DNA of 46,900 bases from Ferruginibacter sp. (GTDB taxonomy: Bacteria > Bacteroidota > Bacteroidia > Chitinophagales > Chitinophagaceae): contig NZ_JACMOO010000131.1 of the NCBI RefSeq assembly GCF_014377975.1, forward strand, positions 1 to 46,900. Direction: 5' to 3'. Each line of letters begins with the position of its first letter. Positions within the stretch are counted from its first letter, which is position 1. Under the pieces are notes generated by a model. That model was not told where the DNA came from. It made no database searches and worked only from the letters and a program-made list of their open reading frames with translations. This document shows, piece after piece, positions 1-10,240 of the stretch. A program made the translations under genes and the position numbers.

Positions 1-444
1 ATTGCTTTTAAAACGTTTACTAAATTCAATCGCATTTATTCCTTTGAACATAACTAAATAATTTAGAATAAAAATACTAATTTAATTAGTTAAAAACAAA
101 CTCTATATTTGAAATGTGAACGTTCTACTTAAACCTATAAATCAAAGTTCATTCATGATTTACAAAAAATAAAATGGATTGATGCTAACATATCATAAAA
201 AAATTTTCAGTTGATCACCAATTATGAAATTGAAATATTGATACTCTCTTACCCTAAAAGTAGTAAAGATCAAACTATAAAAGCTCACTGGGTTAATGAA
301 ATCAAAATTGAAAGAAGCCTGTAGTCAATATAATTGAAAATAGGATTTTTCTTATTTGCATCACTTTATTAACCACATTTAATAAATCCAAACAAAAATT
401 ATACCCTGTCAAACCTTAAATTTGCATAACAAAGTTTAAACGAG
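1..444. other. AT-rich non-coding stretch upstream of glnS
   Basis: I found no ORF with coding character here on either strand. The only candidate signal is a Bacteroidota -7-like box just before glnS, listed separately. Confidence 0.5.
417..424 (+). promoter_or_regulatory. possible -7 box (TAnnTTTG) of glnS
   Basis: TAAATTTG matches the Bacteroidota -7 consensus TAnnTTTG and ends 20 bases before the glnS ATG. I do not see the matching -33 TTG at the usual spacing, so this is a weak prediction. Confidence 0.3.
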
Positions 445-2106
445 ATGTCTGAAGAAAAGAGCCTGAATTTTATAGAAGAAATTATTGAAGCGGATTTAGC
501 CAGCGGAAAATACCAAACCATCCTTACCCGTTTTCCGCCTGAACCAAACGGTTACCTGCATATTGGGCATGCAAAAAGCATTTGCCTTAATTTTGGTTTA
601 GGTTTAAAATACGGCGGAAAAACCAACCTGCGCTTTGACGATACTAACCCGGTAAAAGAAGATACAGAATATGTAGATAGCATTAAAGAAGATGTGCAAT
701 GGCTGGGCTTCAACTGGCAAAATGAATTGTATGCATCTGACTATTTTAGCCAGTTGTATCTGCTGGCGGTTGATCTTATAAAAAAAGGACTTGCGTATGT
801 AGATGACTTATCAGCGGAAGAAATAGCTACGTTAAAAGGCACACCAACAGTGCCAGGAATGGATAGTCCGAACCGCAATAGAACAACAGAAGAAAACCTG
901 CAGTTATTTGCAGATATGAAAGCAGGTAAATACACCGATGGGGAAAAAGTATTGAGGGCAAAAATAGATATGGCAGCGCCTAACATGCACCTGCGTGACC
1001 CATTGCTGTACCGTATTAAACATGCCCACCACCACCGCACCGGCAATGCATGGTGCATTTATCCAATGTATGATTTTGCGCATGGCCAAAGCGACAGTAT
1101 TGAAAAGATTACACACAGCATTTGTACGCTGGAGTTTATCCCCCACCGTGAATTATATGATTGGCTGATTGAAAAGCTGGAAATATTTCCTTCGCAACAA
1201 TATGAATTTGCAAGGCTGAACATGACCTACACAGTAATGAGTAAACGAAAGTTACTTCAACTGGTTACCGAAGGGCATGTACAGGGCTGGGATGATCCCC
1301 GTATGCCCACTATCAGCGGTATGCGCCGCCGCGGATTTACCGCTGAAAGTATCCGCAATTTTTGTGATAAAATTGGTGTGGCAAGAAGAGAAAATATGAT
1401 AGACTTTAGCTTGCTGGAGTTTTGTTTAAGGGAAGATCTGAATAAATCTGCGCTGCGTGTGATGGGCGTACTGGACCCCGTAAAATTAATCATTACCAAC
1501 TACCAGGATGGACAAACAGAAGAACTGGTAAGTGAAAACGGGCCTGATGATGCGTATGGAACAAGAATAGTTCCATTCAGTAAAACGTTGTGGGTTGAAA
1601 GAGAAGACTTCATGGAAGAAGCTGCCAAAAAATGGTTCAGGCTGGCACCCGGTGCAAGGGTGCGTTTAAAAAGTGCTTACATTGTACAATGCGATGGCTT
1701 TACAAAAGATGAAGATGGAATAGTAACCGAAATTTATTGTTCTTATTTACCCGAAACTAAAAGTGGAAATGATACAAGCGGCATTAGTGTAAAAGGTACT
1801 ATCCATTGGGTGAGTGCTGAACACGCATTGCCTGCTGAAGTAAGATTATACGAAAGACTGTTTAAAGTAGAAGATCCATCAAACGAAGAAAGAGATTTTA
1901 AAGAATATATCAATAAAGACTCTTTGAAAGTAATCGGGAATGCCTGGGTAGAACCATCCCTGCTGGAAGGCACAGTAACCGCCCGTTACCAGTTTTTAAG
2001 AAAGGGTTATTTCTGTTTTGATAAAGTCTCTACTCCGGAAAAATTAGTGTTTAACAGAACGGTTACTTTAAAAGATGCCTGGTCGAAAGAAGTAAAAAAA
2101 TATTAA
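445..2106 (+). CDS. glnS: glutaminyl-tRNA synthetase
   Basis: Class I aminoacyl-tRNA synthetase that charges tRNA-Gln with glutamine in the cytoplasm. The N-terminal catalytic domain shows PPEPNGYLHIGH, with the HIGH motif at residues 39-42. The KMSKS-type loop reads MSKRK at about 265-269. The C-terminal half is the two-part anticodon-binding beta-barrel region. At 553 aa it is the normal bacterial GlnRS length (E. coli about 554). GluRS is excluded by the GlnRS-type signatures, including FDDTNP and CIYPMYDFAH, and by the beta-barrel C-terminus. It has its own promoter region. Its stop codon overlaps the stop of the convergent gene on the other strand (2103-2106). Confidence 0.97.
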   Translation: MSEEKSLNFIEEIIEADLASGKYQTILTRFPPEPNGYLHIGHAKSICLNFGLGLKYGGKTNLRFDDTNPVKEDTEYVDSIKEDVQWLGFNWQNELYASDYFSQLYLLAVDLIKKGLAYVDDLSAEEIATLKGTPTVPGMDSPNRNRTTEENLQLFADMKAGKYTDGEKVLRAKIDMAAPNMHLRDPLLYRIKHAHHHRTGNAWCIYPMYDFAHGQSDSIEKITHSICTLEFIPHRELYDWLIEKLEIFPSQQYEFARLNMTYTVMSKRKLLQLVTEGHVQGWDDPRMPTISGMRRRGFTAESIRNFCDKIGVARRENMIDFSLLEFCLREDLNKSALRVMGVLDPVKLIITNYQDGQTEELVSENGPDDAYGTRIVPFSKTLWVEREDFMEEAAKKWFRLAPGARVRLKSAYIVQCDGFTKDEDGIVTEIYCSYLPETKSGNDTSGISVKGTIHWVSAEHALPAEVRLYERLFKVEDPSNEERDFKEYINKDSLKVIGNAWVEPSLLEGTVTARYQFLRKGYFCFDKVSTPEKLVFNRTVTLKDAWSKEVKKY

Positions 2107-2525
2107 TTTTTTTTATTCTGGTCAATTTTAATATTTGGAAAAGCTGTGCCTACTAAAATCAGAATGGAAGACAGCAGCATAATTATTATGCCTATTTTTA
2201 TTTCAGGGTAATGATCAAGATAACTTAACGTAAATCTTCTAAAAGTAATTATTGCATAAACCATTCCAATTGTTGCTATTAAAATATTGATAATCTTCGC
2301 CAAAATTTTTGGCCATAGCATCAAAACAAAACTAACTACACCTATTATTATTAGAAATTTTCCTGGCCTGCCATAATAGTTATTATAGCTTTTTAATCCC
2401 GTAAAAGTCCTTTGGTCTATGGGGATATGTAAATCAGCATAGTAAGTCCAGGGCATAAAACAGGAAACTATCAGCAGTATACAGGCTGCTAGCCCAACAC
2501 GGTGTAAAATGGAAGAAAATGGCAT
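2103..2525 (-). CDS. small four-helix inner-membrane protein of unknown function
   Basis: 140 aa. Four hydrophobic segments are visible, at roughly residues 9-28, 57-75, 80-96 and 108-128, separated by short polar loops. This suggests a small integral inner-membrane protein. I recognise no catalytic motif and no family. It converges on glnS and its TAA shares bases with the glnS stop, so there is no room for a terminator between them. The start is the first ATG, at 2525. Composition and unbroken length support a real gene, but the function is unknown. Confidence 0.7.
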   Translation of the reverse strand: MPFSSILHRVGLAACILLIVSCFMPWTYYADLHIPIDQRTFTGLKSYNNYYGRPGKFLIIIGVVSFVLMLWPKILAKIINILIATIGMVYAIITFRRFTLSYLDHYPEIKIGIIIMLLSSILILVGTAFPNIKIDQNKKN

Positions 2526-3246
2526 AATTATAAATTTATTTTATCCGTTTAAAACATCTCTCTTTATCAATACCAGCAATTTTAAACTATCCTGAAAAGA
2601 TTATCAGATAGTAGAAGATACAGCATTGCCTTCCAATAATATTACTCAAGAGGCCCGAACGGATACACCGAAACCACATAACTTATTGTTTACAAGAAAT
2701 GCTTTTTTAAAGCGGGGAACATTCCACGACGTACATACAAAAAAGTATTCAACAGGGTAATCATTAATTAAGATTCTATGCCGCGAAATTAATAGTTTTT
2801 ATTGGTTAACTCACATTGAAGCTTCAGCCAGCTATAATTATAAATTAAGTATCATAAACTGTTTAAATAATCACGGTTAGCAATTGGGCAGGCGCCCGGC
2901 CAATCGGATATCTCCGGTTTTTAAACTTTTAACGACCAACTGCAATCTTAGATCCATCTACCATAAAATAGAATAACCATCCACGGCAAATCTTCAGCTA
3001 AAACTGTTGGATTTTTAGGTACAAAACACCATAAGGCAGTAACAAAAATAAAATTATATCCACAACCAATGGGGGAATAATAATGACAAGAAATAGTGAC
3101 CAGGATAATGGACAACGATTAGCATCGGCCAATCACCCTCCGGCAGCGTAGTGAACCGGCAGCGCAGATAACCAGTATTTACGCAGTATTAGAATTTAAA
3201 CCTCCGCCATTTTCTCAAAAAATCTGTAGTTCCACTTGAGGAACTC
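2526..3246. other. about 700-bp intergenic region with no recognisable gene
   Basis: There are many stops in all frames. A short direct repeat (CCGGCAGCG at 3140-3148 and 3156-3164) is present. An open stretch of about 55 codons without a start codon (roughly 2590-2760, +) was noticed but resembles nothing I know. Confidence 0.4.
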
Positions 3247-3277
3247 AAAAAAATAAAAGCCATGCTGCGAGTGGCTT
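3247..3277 (-). terminator. intrinsic terminator of the secreted-protein gene
   Basis: On the minus strand the stem AAGCCA/TGGCTT (arms at 3272-3277 and 3257-3262, 9-nt loop) is followed by a T-rich tail read from 3258 down to 3247. It lies about 50 bases past the stop of the gene at 3329-4084. Confidence 0.7.
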
Positions 3278-3328
3278 ATTTTCCAATAAGCTACAATGTG
3301 GGTTGAGCTTGTTAACCGCCGCTGTAGG

Positions 3329-4084
3329 CTAATTCATTTTTCGCCACAGAAATCCGTCAGAAATTATCTCATAAGTATTAACATTTCGTGCACTAGAAAG
3401 AGTAACAGTAGAATTTGCACTTTCTAACATAACAGCTTCTGATAAGGTTATCATCGTCAAAAGGGTGCCATGGTTGATTAACCTGTACACCCTGCCTGAA
3501 CAGGAGCTTGCTGCCGGGAGTGTCCATGTAGCGGCACCCCCGGTATTGATTACTACAAAATCAGTGTTTAAAAAAGTATATGAGCCCATGACACTCTTAA
3601 AGCTCGCACTTTGTGAACCCGTTACGGATAAAGTAGAGTTTGGATTCGTATTGCCAATGCCTACATTGCCTGTACTATCTATCACCATTCTTTCTGTGTT
3701 ATTACTTATAAATCTTAAAGACACATTATCAACAGTGCCCAGAAAATTACTTGCTGAACTGGTTTCTGCATTACCTGTTACCAACCAGTTATTATCAGAA
3801 GCGTTAAGCGTTGACCAAAAAGGAGACGTGGCCGTTCCGGTATTTACCTTAAAAATATTATTGGTTATATTAAAAATCAACAACCCCTTTGCCGGCAGTA
3901 AAATTGCATTTTGCTGGGTAGTGGTCATCCTTGGTGCAAGAAAACCTTTGCCGGTGCTGGAAATATCCAGCATTGCACTTGCATCGGGTAAAGAGCCGTC
4001 AGTATTAATAGCAATATTTTGGGCACTGGCTGTATGTACAAGGCTCAGGAATGCAACTAAAAATAAGGGAAATAAATTTTTCAT
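3329..4084 (-). CDS. secreted protein with tail-fibre-like N-terminal module, unknown function
   Basis: 251 aa from the ATG at 4084. A longer frame starts 12 codons upstream, but this ATG gives a clean signal peptide (MKNLFPLFLVAFLSLVHTASA). The mature N-terminus has a repeat-like module containing INTDGSLPDASAMLDISS and GFLAPRMTTTQ. That module is common in Bacteroidota surface proteins related to tail-fibre domain proteins. Later comes RMVIDSTGNVGIGNTNP, the typical GNVGIGT-type turn of such adhesin or fibre domains. No T9SS sorting tail is evident. It lies downstream of the split T9SS gene on the same strand (105-base gap) and may be co-transcribed with it. The function is probably structural at the cell surface; this is inferred from family style only. 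Confidence 0.75.
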   Translation of the reverse strand: MKNLFPLFLVAFLSLVHTASAQNIAINTDGSLPDASAMLDISSTGKGFLAPRMTTTQQNAILLPAKGLLIFNITNNIFKVNTGTATSPFWSTLNASDNNWLVTGNAETSSASNFLGTVDNVSLRFISNNTERMVIDSTGNVGIGNTNPNSTLSVTGSQSASFKSVMGSYTFLNTDFVVINTGGAATWTLPAASSCSGRVYRLINHGTLLTMITLSEAVMLESANSTVTLSSARNVNTYEIISDGFLWRKMN

Positions 4085-4189
4085 GGTGTTGCTGGATAAT
4101 TGAGTGTAAGAAATATGCAATGGCTAAACTTTAAAAAAAAGGTGCTTATTTTCTTAACATGTAAAAAATTATTTTTTATTTCAGATACC

Positions 4190-5734
4190 TTATTCTTTGA
4201 TTATTAGTTTTTGTGTTTCTTTAATATTTGCAGGGCCTGCAATTTGTAACTTGTAAATTCCTGCTGGCAAAACAGCAGGGATATTTAATACTTTTGATGT
4301 ACTGTTGTTGCTAATTTGTTCCATACTGCTAAATACCTGCTGTCCTGAGCTATTCATTAAACTGAACTGGTAACTACCCTTCGTTTGATTTGCAAATTGA
4401 AGGTTGATAACTTTTCCTTTAACAGGATTGGGAACTATTGTAAAATTAGTACCATGGCCGGCTACTACCACAGCTACAATTGGGCTATACACTATTACTT
4501 CACTTTGATCAATACTTTTTATTCTATAATAATTTCTGCCTGCAAAAGGAGCCTGGTCTATCCAGGAATAATTGCCAGTTGATTTTTTTGCGGTGGTATT
4601 TACAAATTTGAAATCTACACCATTTACCGATTTTTCTATTTCATACATTGAAATATTTAGCTCTTCCTGCACCTGCCAGGCAACCTTCACATCATTATTT
4701 ACCGGGTATGCTTTTATTGAGGTAAATGAAAGCGGTAATACTGTTAAAGATTTAAAAACAATTCTAAAACGGGTTGCAACTGCGGAAGCTGCATTTGCAT
4801 CAAGGATAAAGTTGAAATAAGATGTATCCAAAATACTTATCGCAGTTCTGCTTTTTAAATAACTATCTTCAAAAAAAGCGGCTACGTTTTGCGGAAAAAG
4901 GCCTTGCGGTATTATCTCTATCCGGTAGCTACGAACCGTAGTTTTTGTTAGCTTTAAGAAAATAGTATCGTTTAAATTAATCACAGGCCTTCTTTCAATA
5001 GCCAGTGCAATGCCATTTCGAATAGCTGCAAGGCTTTCATTGACATTACCAAATTTCAAGGCATCCTGGTTGCTAACGCCGCTGTAAAAATCACTTCCAA
5101 ATTCAACAAGATTGCCTTCTGCCAATACCTTTGAATTATCAGTATTTAAAAGATAAAGGTTTGTTCTTATGCTACCCGCTTTAACCATTGCAGGCACAGG
5201 TTCCATCGGGCGGAACATACTGCTGATATCACTGATTGATTTAGCATTTTCGTTAATGGTTAAAGCCGCTGCGCCGGCGGCGGACGTTTCTACAAAAAAG
5301 GCCTGTGATGATTGAATTTCGTTGGTTTGTGGAGAAGCTCCTACCGATTTACTATAAACCCCTGTGTTATAAAAATCATCTATGGTGACATACGCGCCGG
5401 TTACGTTTAATGCCGGATCCCACACATAAAAACGTTTTAATAAATTATTTCTGGTTACTAAATTAAAATCAATGGATGATGCATATGGATTACCAATTAA
5501 GGTATAACCACCACCTGCTGCAGAAGCATTGAAAACCTGTGCCTGCGTTTGCAATTGTCCGATACTGGTTAAGGTGGTAACGTTGGTATTACCCACGGTA
5601 AAATTACTGAACGTTCTGTCGCCTCTTATAAATACAAAATATCCCACATTATCAGCGCTGCCATTATTAGTAAGATAGCAAACGCAATTGGTTTTGGTTA
5701 CGTTAGTAAAAGTCTGTGTTGCAAAGCTCCACAT
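4190..5734 (-). CDS. T9SS-sorted surface protein, C-terminal part of a frameshifted gene
   Basis: 514 aa. It has no signal peptide of its own and opens mid-domain (MWSFATQTF). The C-terminal half has three parts. First is a module around SIRTNLYLLNTDNSKVLAEG. Next is a fibronectin-like segment with KVAWQVQEELNISMYEIEKS. Last is a type A T9SS sorting domain (FTIVPNPVKGKVINL, ending ETQKLIIKE). T9SS cargo needs an N-terminal signal peptide, which is found only in the preceding ORF (5737-6414). The two ORFs are separated by two bases plus a stop and lie one frame apart. One extra T near 5738 would read ...NNHP-LK-MWSF... continuously. I therefore read these as one gene of about 740 aa. The C-terminal half is paralogous to the protein at 41829-43061. 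Confidence 0.8.
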   Translation of the reverse strand: MWSFATQTFTNVTKTNCVCYLTNNGSADNVGYFVFIRGDRTFSNFTVGNTNVTTLTSIGQLQTQAQVFNASAAGGGYTLIGNPYASSIDFNLVTRNNLLKRFYVWDPALNVTGAYVTIDDFYNTGVYSKSVGASPQTNEIQSSQAFFVETSAAGAAALTINENAKSISDISSMFRPMEPVPAMVKAGSIRTNLYLLNTDNSKVLAEGNLVEFGSDFYSGVSNQDALKFGNVNESLAAIRNGIALAIERRPVINLNDTIFLKLTKTTVRSYRIEIIPQGLFPQNVAAFFEDSYLKSRTAISILDTSYFNFILDANAASAVATRFRIVFKSLTVLPLSFTSIKAYPVNNDVKVAWQVQEELNISMYEIEKSVNGVDFKFVNTTAKKSTGNYSWIDQAPFAGRNYYRIKSIDQSEVIVYSPIVAVVVAGHGTNFTIVPNPVKGKVINLQFANQTKGSYQFSLMNSSGQQVFSSMEQISNNSTSKVLNIPAVLPAGIYKLQIAGPANIKETQKLIIKE

Positions 5735-5736
5735 TT

Positions 5737-6414
5737 TTAAGGATGGTTATTGAGCGCACTGGCATCTAAACCGTTTGCCATCGAAGGAATGGACCCACTC
5801 ACGTACATTCCTTTGCCAGCTGCATAAACGCCTCCATTTTGCCAGCTTGCGTAAATAGTGGAAGCATCAGTTACAGGAGCTGTCAACAGCCTCCAGGATC
5901 TTCTTGCAGGAATATATCTTTGCACTATTGCCTTACCATAAATATGGGCCCCTGACGAAGGAACCGCCGCAAGCCTTGCGGTATTGGTAATGTCGGATAG
6001 TAATGTAAGGTTGCTTTCAGTATATAAGTTTCCTCTTGAAACTGTTAAAACATTTTTTACTTCTACCGGAGATTGTAAAGCTATTCCATAAGCAGATTTG
6101 ACCAGTGTTAAATTATTGAATCTTGTAATACTGCTGCCCGATATATAGGTAATACTTGTATCCGTATTGCCTGTAAAAACTACCGTACTGCTATCGCTTA
6201 TAAAAGCGCCATCATTTTTAAAAGCAATATTATTTACAACAAGATAAACATTCCCCTTTACTACAAGGTTTATACCTGTATACATTTTAATTTCCTGCGC
6301 ACTGGAAAAAAATAAAATAGAATTCAATAAAATAAATGAAATTATTTTTTTTACCGGCATACCATTTTTAAAAATACCTGGCATCTCAAAAATAATAAAC
6401 GGTTTATTCTTCAT
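5737..6414 (-). CDS. T9SS surface protein, N-terminal part of a frameshifted gene
   Basis: 225 aa ending in LDASALNNHP and a TAA. It carries the export signal: a second ATG at 6360 gives the tidy peptide MPVKKIISFILLNSILFFSSA, so the true start may be 6360 rather than 6414. The mature part has short beta-rich repeats (NVYLVVNNIAFKNDGAF; SSTVVFTGNTDTSITYISG), typical of the beta-solenoid N-termini of Bacteroidota T9SS surface proteins, followed by YIPARRSWRLLTAPV. It stops where the downstream ORF (4190-5734) picks up one frame away. Alone it lacks the sorting tail, so as written it would be a non-anchored fragment. The cause could be a real mutation or a one-base sequencing error next to an A/T run. 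Confidence 0.75.
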   Translation of the reverse strand: MKNKPFIIFEMPGIFKNGMPVKKIISFILLNSILFFSSAQEIKMYTGINLVVKGNVYLVVNNIAFKNDGAFISDSSTVVFTGNTDTSITYISGSSITRFNNLTLVKSAYGIALQSPVEVKNVLTVSRGNLYTESNLTLLSDITNTARLAAVPSSGAHIYGKAIVQRYIPARRSWRLLTAPVTDASTIYASWQNGGVYAAGKGMYVSGSIPSMANGLDASALNNHP

Positions 6415-7176
6415 ACAAGTTCAGGTTAAATTATTACTACCTGTGCAGTCAACTTACAACGCAGCAGCTGAATTAATAATTGCTCGTAACAACATCTGTC
6501 TTTTTGTAGTTTTTTTCTTATGAACATAAAATGTGATGTTTATTAACTAACGTTGATTTGTTTTTACTGCGCAACAAACTGTGAATGACATCCGGCAAAA
6601 AAAAAACGATTTTATTGGCGTACTCATTACAGCAATAAAGATTTCTGCAGGGTGTTTATAACGATCATTATTCATCCGGTTGACTATTCATGTGTTTCCA
6701 AAATTATATTTTTAAACAGCTTTCCAGAATGGATAAACCGAACGTTTATTTATTGCCGGTGCTTTCTCTTTTACTTTCAATTAGTTTCAGCAAACCCTTC
6801 TCAATTTTGTCAATCCTATTTTTCATGGTAGAATATATACTAAATACCCAATATTATTTGTCAGTAAATTTTTGTGAATTCAACTACAATTAATTTAAAG
6901 TGCAGGATTCATCCCGATGCCGGTAATAGGTATGCAGACTCAGCAACAGGAGCGTTCCTTCGCAATTTTTTTGCGGCATCAAATAAAAGATACTTCTATA
7001 CTAAAATCGTTTTAAAGAACAGCAATTGCCTGTTACCCGCAATTTTCTTTATCCGTCTTTACAACTACCTCAAGACCTTTATAAATCAATTATTTATTTT
7101 TTTTTAAAAAAGAACCAGAATTACTTTTTTATCGTAGCTTAACAAATACCGGGATAATCCGGATACAGTATTAGAC
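6415..7176. other. about 760-bp AT-rich intergenic region
   Basis: Open frames here (for example 6690-6893 and 6874-7107) are low-complexity and have no coding feel. Just before the next gene is an imperfect palindrome, CCGGGATAATCCGG (7149-7162), at a suitable place for an operator or promoter element of the downstream metal-type operon. This is a guess from position only. Confidence 0.35.
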
Positions 7177-7545
7177 ATGAAAAAACTGCTGCTTTATATT
7201 ATTTTACTGAGCTACGCTGTGGTTATGTTGAAGCCTGTACTTCCTTATATTAATGATGTAATCAGCCACACATTTTTTTATGCGCACCATATGGCTACAG
7301 TGCATTATGAAAATGGTAAATATCATGTACACTATGAAATTGCCCGGGATATTAAAGATCAAAAATCTGACAAAAGCACTTCGTCTAATTTGAAAAAAGA
7401 TAATCTTACCAACGAGCATCTTGTAACATCTTGCCTTAAAAATAATTTTATTGTTGCTGACCTGGCTACTAATTATTTGTTACGGCCTTCCCCAGATCTT
7501 TTAAACGGCAATGTAAAAAACAATTATCCTCCTCCAAGAGTATAA
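7177..7545 (+). CDS. small exported His-containing protein heading a TonB receptor/HupE cluster
   Basis: 122 aa. A hydrophobic N-terminal segment (residues 2-20) acts as signal peptide or anchor. It is followed by a His/Tyr-rich stretch, HHMATVHYENGKYHVHYE, at about residues 38-55. The tail is polar and ends in a Pro-rich YPPPRV. I do not recognise a named family. The His pattern could bind a transition metal. The gene stands directly ahead of a TonB-dependent receptor and a HupE/UreJ permease on the same strand, suggesting an accessory role in the same uptake route (for example a periplasmic metal-handling protein). The role is inferred from context. Confidence 0.65.
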   Translation: MKKLLLYIILLSYAVVMLKPVLPYINDVISHTFFYAHHMATVHYENGKYHVHYEIARDIKDQKSDKSTSSNLKKDNLTNEHLVTSCLKNNFIVADLATNYLLRPSPDLLNGNVKNNYPPPRV

Positions 7546-7788
7546 GAAAGCATTATCATCTTCCCGCCAATTTTATTTACAGTTGCATCGCTTTTATGAA
7601 GCTAGAAACCAGTACTATTATTTCTGTAGACAGGGTTTATATTTAAACAACCTTTAGTAGTACAGTGGTCTGTTTGATGTAAACGTTAGGCGCTGATAAA
7701 TAATGCCTTTTATAACTGTATGCCTGAATAACTTAGTATGCTTATACAGCATATCTATGATCATTTTTTTATTCTTTATAAATTTTTT

Positions 7789-10074
7789 ATGAAATATGTC
7801 AACTATTATAGTTTGTTCTGTACTGTTATGTTTATGATATTCTTTTCTTCCATGGTAACTGCACAAAGTATTGTTAGAGGGAGCATAGTGGATGCCAGTT
7901 CCAATACTACTATTGAAGGTGCTTCTGTAACCATGTTGCCTTCAAAAAAAACTGCTATCAGTGATGCATTGGGAACGTTCTCTTTTAAAACGGATAAAAG
8001 TAGTGACGTTAGTTTTGTTGTAACGTCTTTAGGCCATAAAGCAGCCACCGTAACTTTAAAAGATTTTAAAGATAGTAACAATAGTATCCGCCTGGTTACC
8101 CAGTCAATGTCTTTAAAAGACATTACCATATCTGCACATGCAGGAGAACAATACAAGTCCATCAGTAAAGTCGATATTGCCATGCGTGGCGTAAATAATT
8201 CTCAGGAAATACTGCGGATTATTCCTGGCATTGTTATCGGGCAGCACCAGGGAGGCGGCAAAGCAGAACAAATTTTTCTACGCGGATTTGATGCCGATCA
8301 TGGAACTGATTTCAGGGAGGAGGTAGATGGGTTGCCGGTTAATATGGTGTCGCATGCACACGGACAAGGGTATGCTGATACCCATTTTATTATTCCGGAA
8401 ACTATCGACAATGTTGATTTTAAAAAAGGCCCTTACACTGCATCCAAAGGAGATTTTGCCACCACCGGTTTTGTAGATTTTAATACAAGAAACTTTCTTA
8501 AACAAAATATGGTAAAGGTAGAAGCAGGCCAGTTTAATACTTACCGCCTGATGACGATGTTTAACCTGCTAAACGAAAAGGCAACAGCTAACCAACAATC
8601 CTGGTACGTGGCCAGTGAATACCGTTATTCAGACGCCTATTTTGATAACCCCCAGCATTTTAAACGCTTTAATCTGTTTACCAAATACAATGGTAAAATT
8701 TCAAAGCATAGTTACCTCAACATGTCTGCTACAACTTTCTGGAGCAAATGGGATGCCTCCGGCCAGATACCGGATCGTGCGGTGAACAAAGGAATCATTG
8801 GTTTTTATGGAGCTCTTGATCCTTTTGAAGGAGGACTCACCTACCGTACTAATTTTAATGTACAGTTGCTAACCTCGTTGAATAATGGAGACGTAATCAA
8901 AAATCAATTATACTACTCCAATACTCATTTTGACCTGCATACCAATTTTACTTTCTTTCTGGTGGATACTGCAAATGGAGATGAGATCAGGCAAAAGGAA
9001 TCAAGAAATTTAATGGGTTATAATGGCAGCTATGTTCACACCGGTTATCTTGGTAATAACAGGCTAAATACTGAACTGGGTGTACAGGTAAGAAATGATT
9101 TGACGAACAACTCAGGATTGTCGCATACCAAAGACAGGTATATAACTTTAAATCAAATAAAACTGGGAGACGTTTCAGAATTGTCTGTATCTCCGTATGT
9201 AAGCGAAACACTTAAATTCAACGAACATTTTAGCATCAATGCTGGCCTTCGTTTTGACCAGTTCTTTTATCAGTATAAAAACAAATTAGCCAGTGATACC
9301 ACTCTACCAGGTGCAGGAACCTATAATACAAATGCCCATACTGTAAGTCCTAAATTGAACATTTATTATCATGCCAATCAGGCACTTCAATTTTATCTTA
9401 CCAGTGGCAAGGGATTTCATTCCAATGATACCAGAAGTGCTGTTATCAACAATGCTGCTTTTGCTTTACCTTCTGCATACAGTGCAGATATTGGCAGCGT
9501 ATTTAAGCCGGCAAATAATATTATTGTTAATGTAGCAGCATGGTACATTTACCTTCAGCAGGAAAACGTGTACAGCGGCGATGGAGGCTTTGTGGAATTT
9601 AGTGGAAACACCCGCAGGGTTGGTTTTGATTTTTCGGGCAGGTATGAGCCGGTTAAATCTTTATATTTTGATGTGGATGTAAACTATGCCAGGGGCCGTG
9701 CTGCTGGCAACGCTAAAGGAGCTGATTATATTCCGCTTGCACCTGTGTGGACAAGCAGTGCAGGACTTACCTATACCAATAAAAATGGTTTCAACGGTAG
9801 TTTCCGTTATAGGTTTGTAGGAGACCGGCCAGCCAATGAAAATTATAGCCTTACTGCAAAAGGATATTTTATTACCGATGCTGTATTAAATTATACCAAA
9901 CCGAAATACGAGATTGGACTGGTAGTAAACAATGTGTTTAATACCAAATGGAAAGAAACGCAGTTTGATACCGAAACCCGTTTGAAGGGTGAAGCCCAAT
10001 CTGTAAATGAAGTATGTTTTACACCGGGAACACCTTTTGCATTTAAGGCAGGTTTTACGTATTTTTTTAAATAA
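7789..10074 (+). CDS. TonB-dependent outer-membrane receptor (candidate metal/metallophore uptake)
   Basis: 761 aa from the ATG at 7789. A longer frame opens at 7738, but 7789 gives a normal signal peptide ending in MVTAQ. Order: signal peptide, a carboxypeptidase-regulatory-like domain (SIVRGSIVDASSNTTIEGA, about residues 27-105), a plug domain with NSQEILRIIPGIVIGQHQGGGKAEQIFLRGF, then a beta-barrel to the C-terminus ending in AFKAGFTYFFK. The plug contains a His-rich loop (VNMVSHAHGQGYADTHF) that could face the ligand. TonB/ExbBD-driven transport across the outer membrane is established for the family; the ligand is unknown. The following HupE/UreJ gene suggests nickel, cobalt or another divalent metal or metal complex. 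Confidence 0.93.
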   Translation: MKYVNYYSLFCTVMFMIFFSSMVTAQSIVRGSIVDASSNTTIEGASVTMLPSKKTAISDALGTFSFKTDKSSDVSFVVTSLGHKAATVTLKDFKDSNNSIRLVTQSMSLKDITISAHAGEQYKSISKVDIAMRGVNNSQEILRIIPGIVIGQHQGGGKAEQIFLRGFDADHGTDFREEVDGLPVNMVSHAHGQGYADTHFIIPETIDNVDFKKGPYTASKGDFATTGFVDFNTRNFLKQNMVKVEAGQFNTYRLMTMFNLLNEKATANQQSWYVASEYRYSDAYFDNPQHFKRFNLFTKYNGKISKHSYLNMSATTFWSKWDASGQIPDRAVNKGIIGFYGALDPFEGGLTYRTNFNVQLLTSLNNGDVIKNQLYYSNTHFDLHTNFTFFLVDTANGDEIRQKESRNLMGYNGSYVHTGYLGNNRLNTELGVQVRNDLTNNSGLSHTKDRYITLNQIKLGDVSELSVSPYVSETLKFNEHFSINAGLRFDQFFYQYKNKLASDTTLPGAGTYNTNAHTVSPKLNIYYHANQALQFYLTSGKGFHSNDTRSAVINNAAFALPSAYSADIGSVFKPANNIIVNVAAWYIYLQQENVYSGDGGFVEFSGNTRRVGFDFSGRYEPVKSLYFDVDVNYARGRAAGNAKGADYIPLAPVWTSSAGLTYTNKNGFNGSFRYRFVGDRPANENYSLTAKGYFITDAVLNYTKPKYEIGLVVNNVFNTKWKETQFDTETRLKGEAQSVNEVCFTPGTPFAFKAGFTYFFK

Positions 10075-10240
10075 GGCAGACAAAAAATTTCCCTATGTGC
10101 TCTATAATTTTTATTCGACCATGATTTTTCTTTTCATTACAACAAGTGGCGGCAATCAAATGCTGTCACTTTTTTGTCATGTAATTCTGCTTACATCTGC
10201 ATGGCTATGTTTAAATTAAATAACTTAGCTGTTGGTATAC

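Noticed and set aside
2590-2760. about 55 codons open on the plus strand
   Set aside because: No start codon, no recognisable family, and flanking frames closed.
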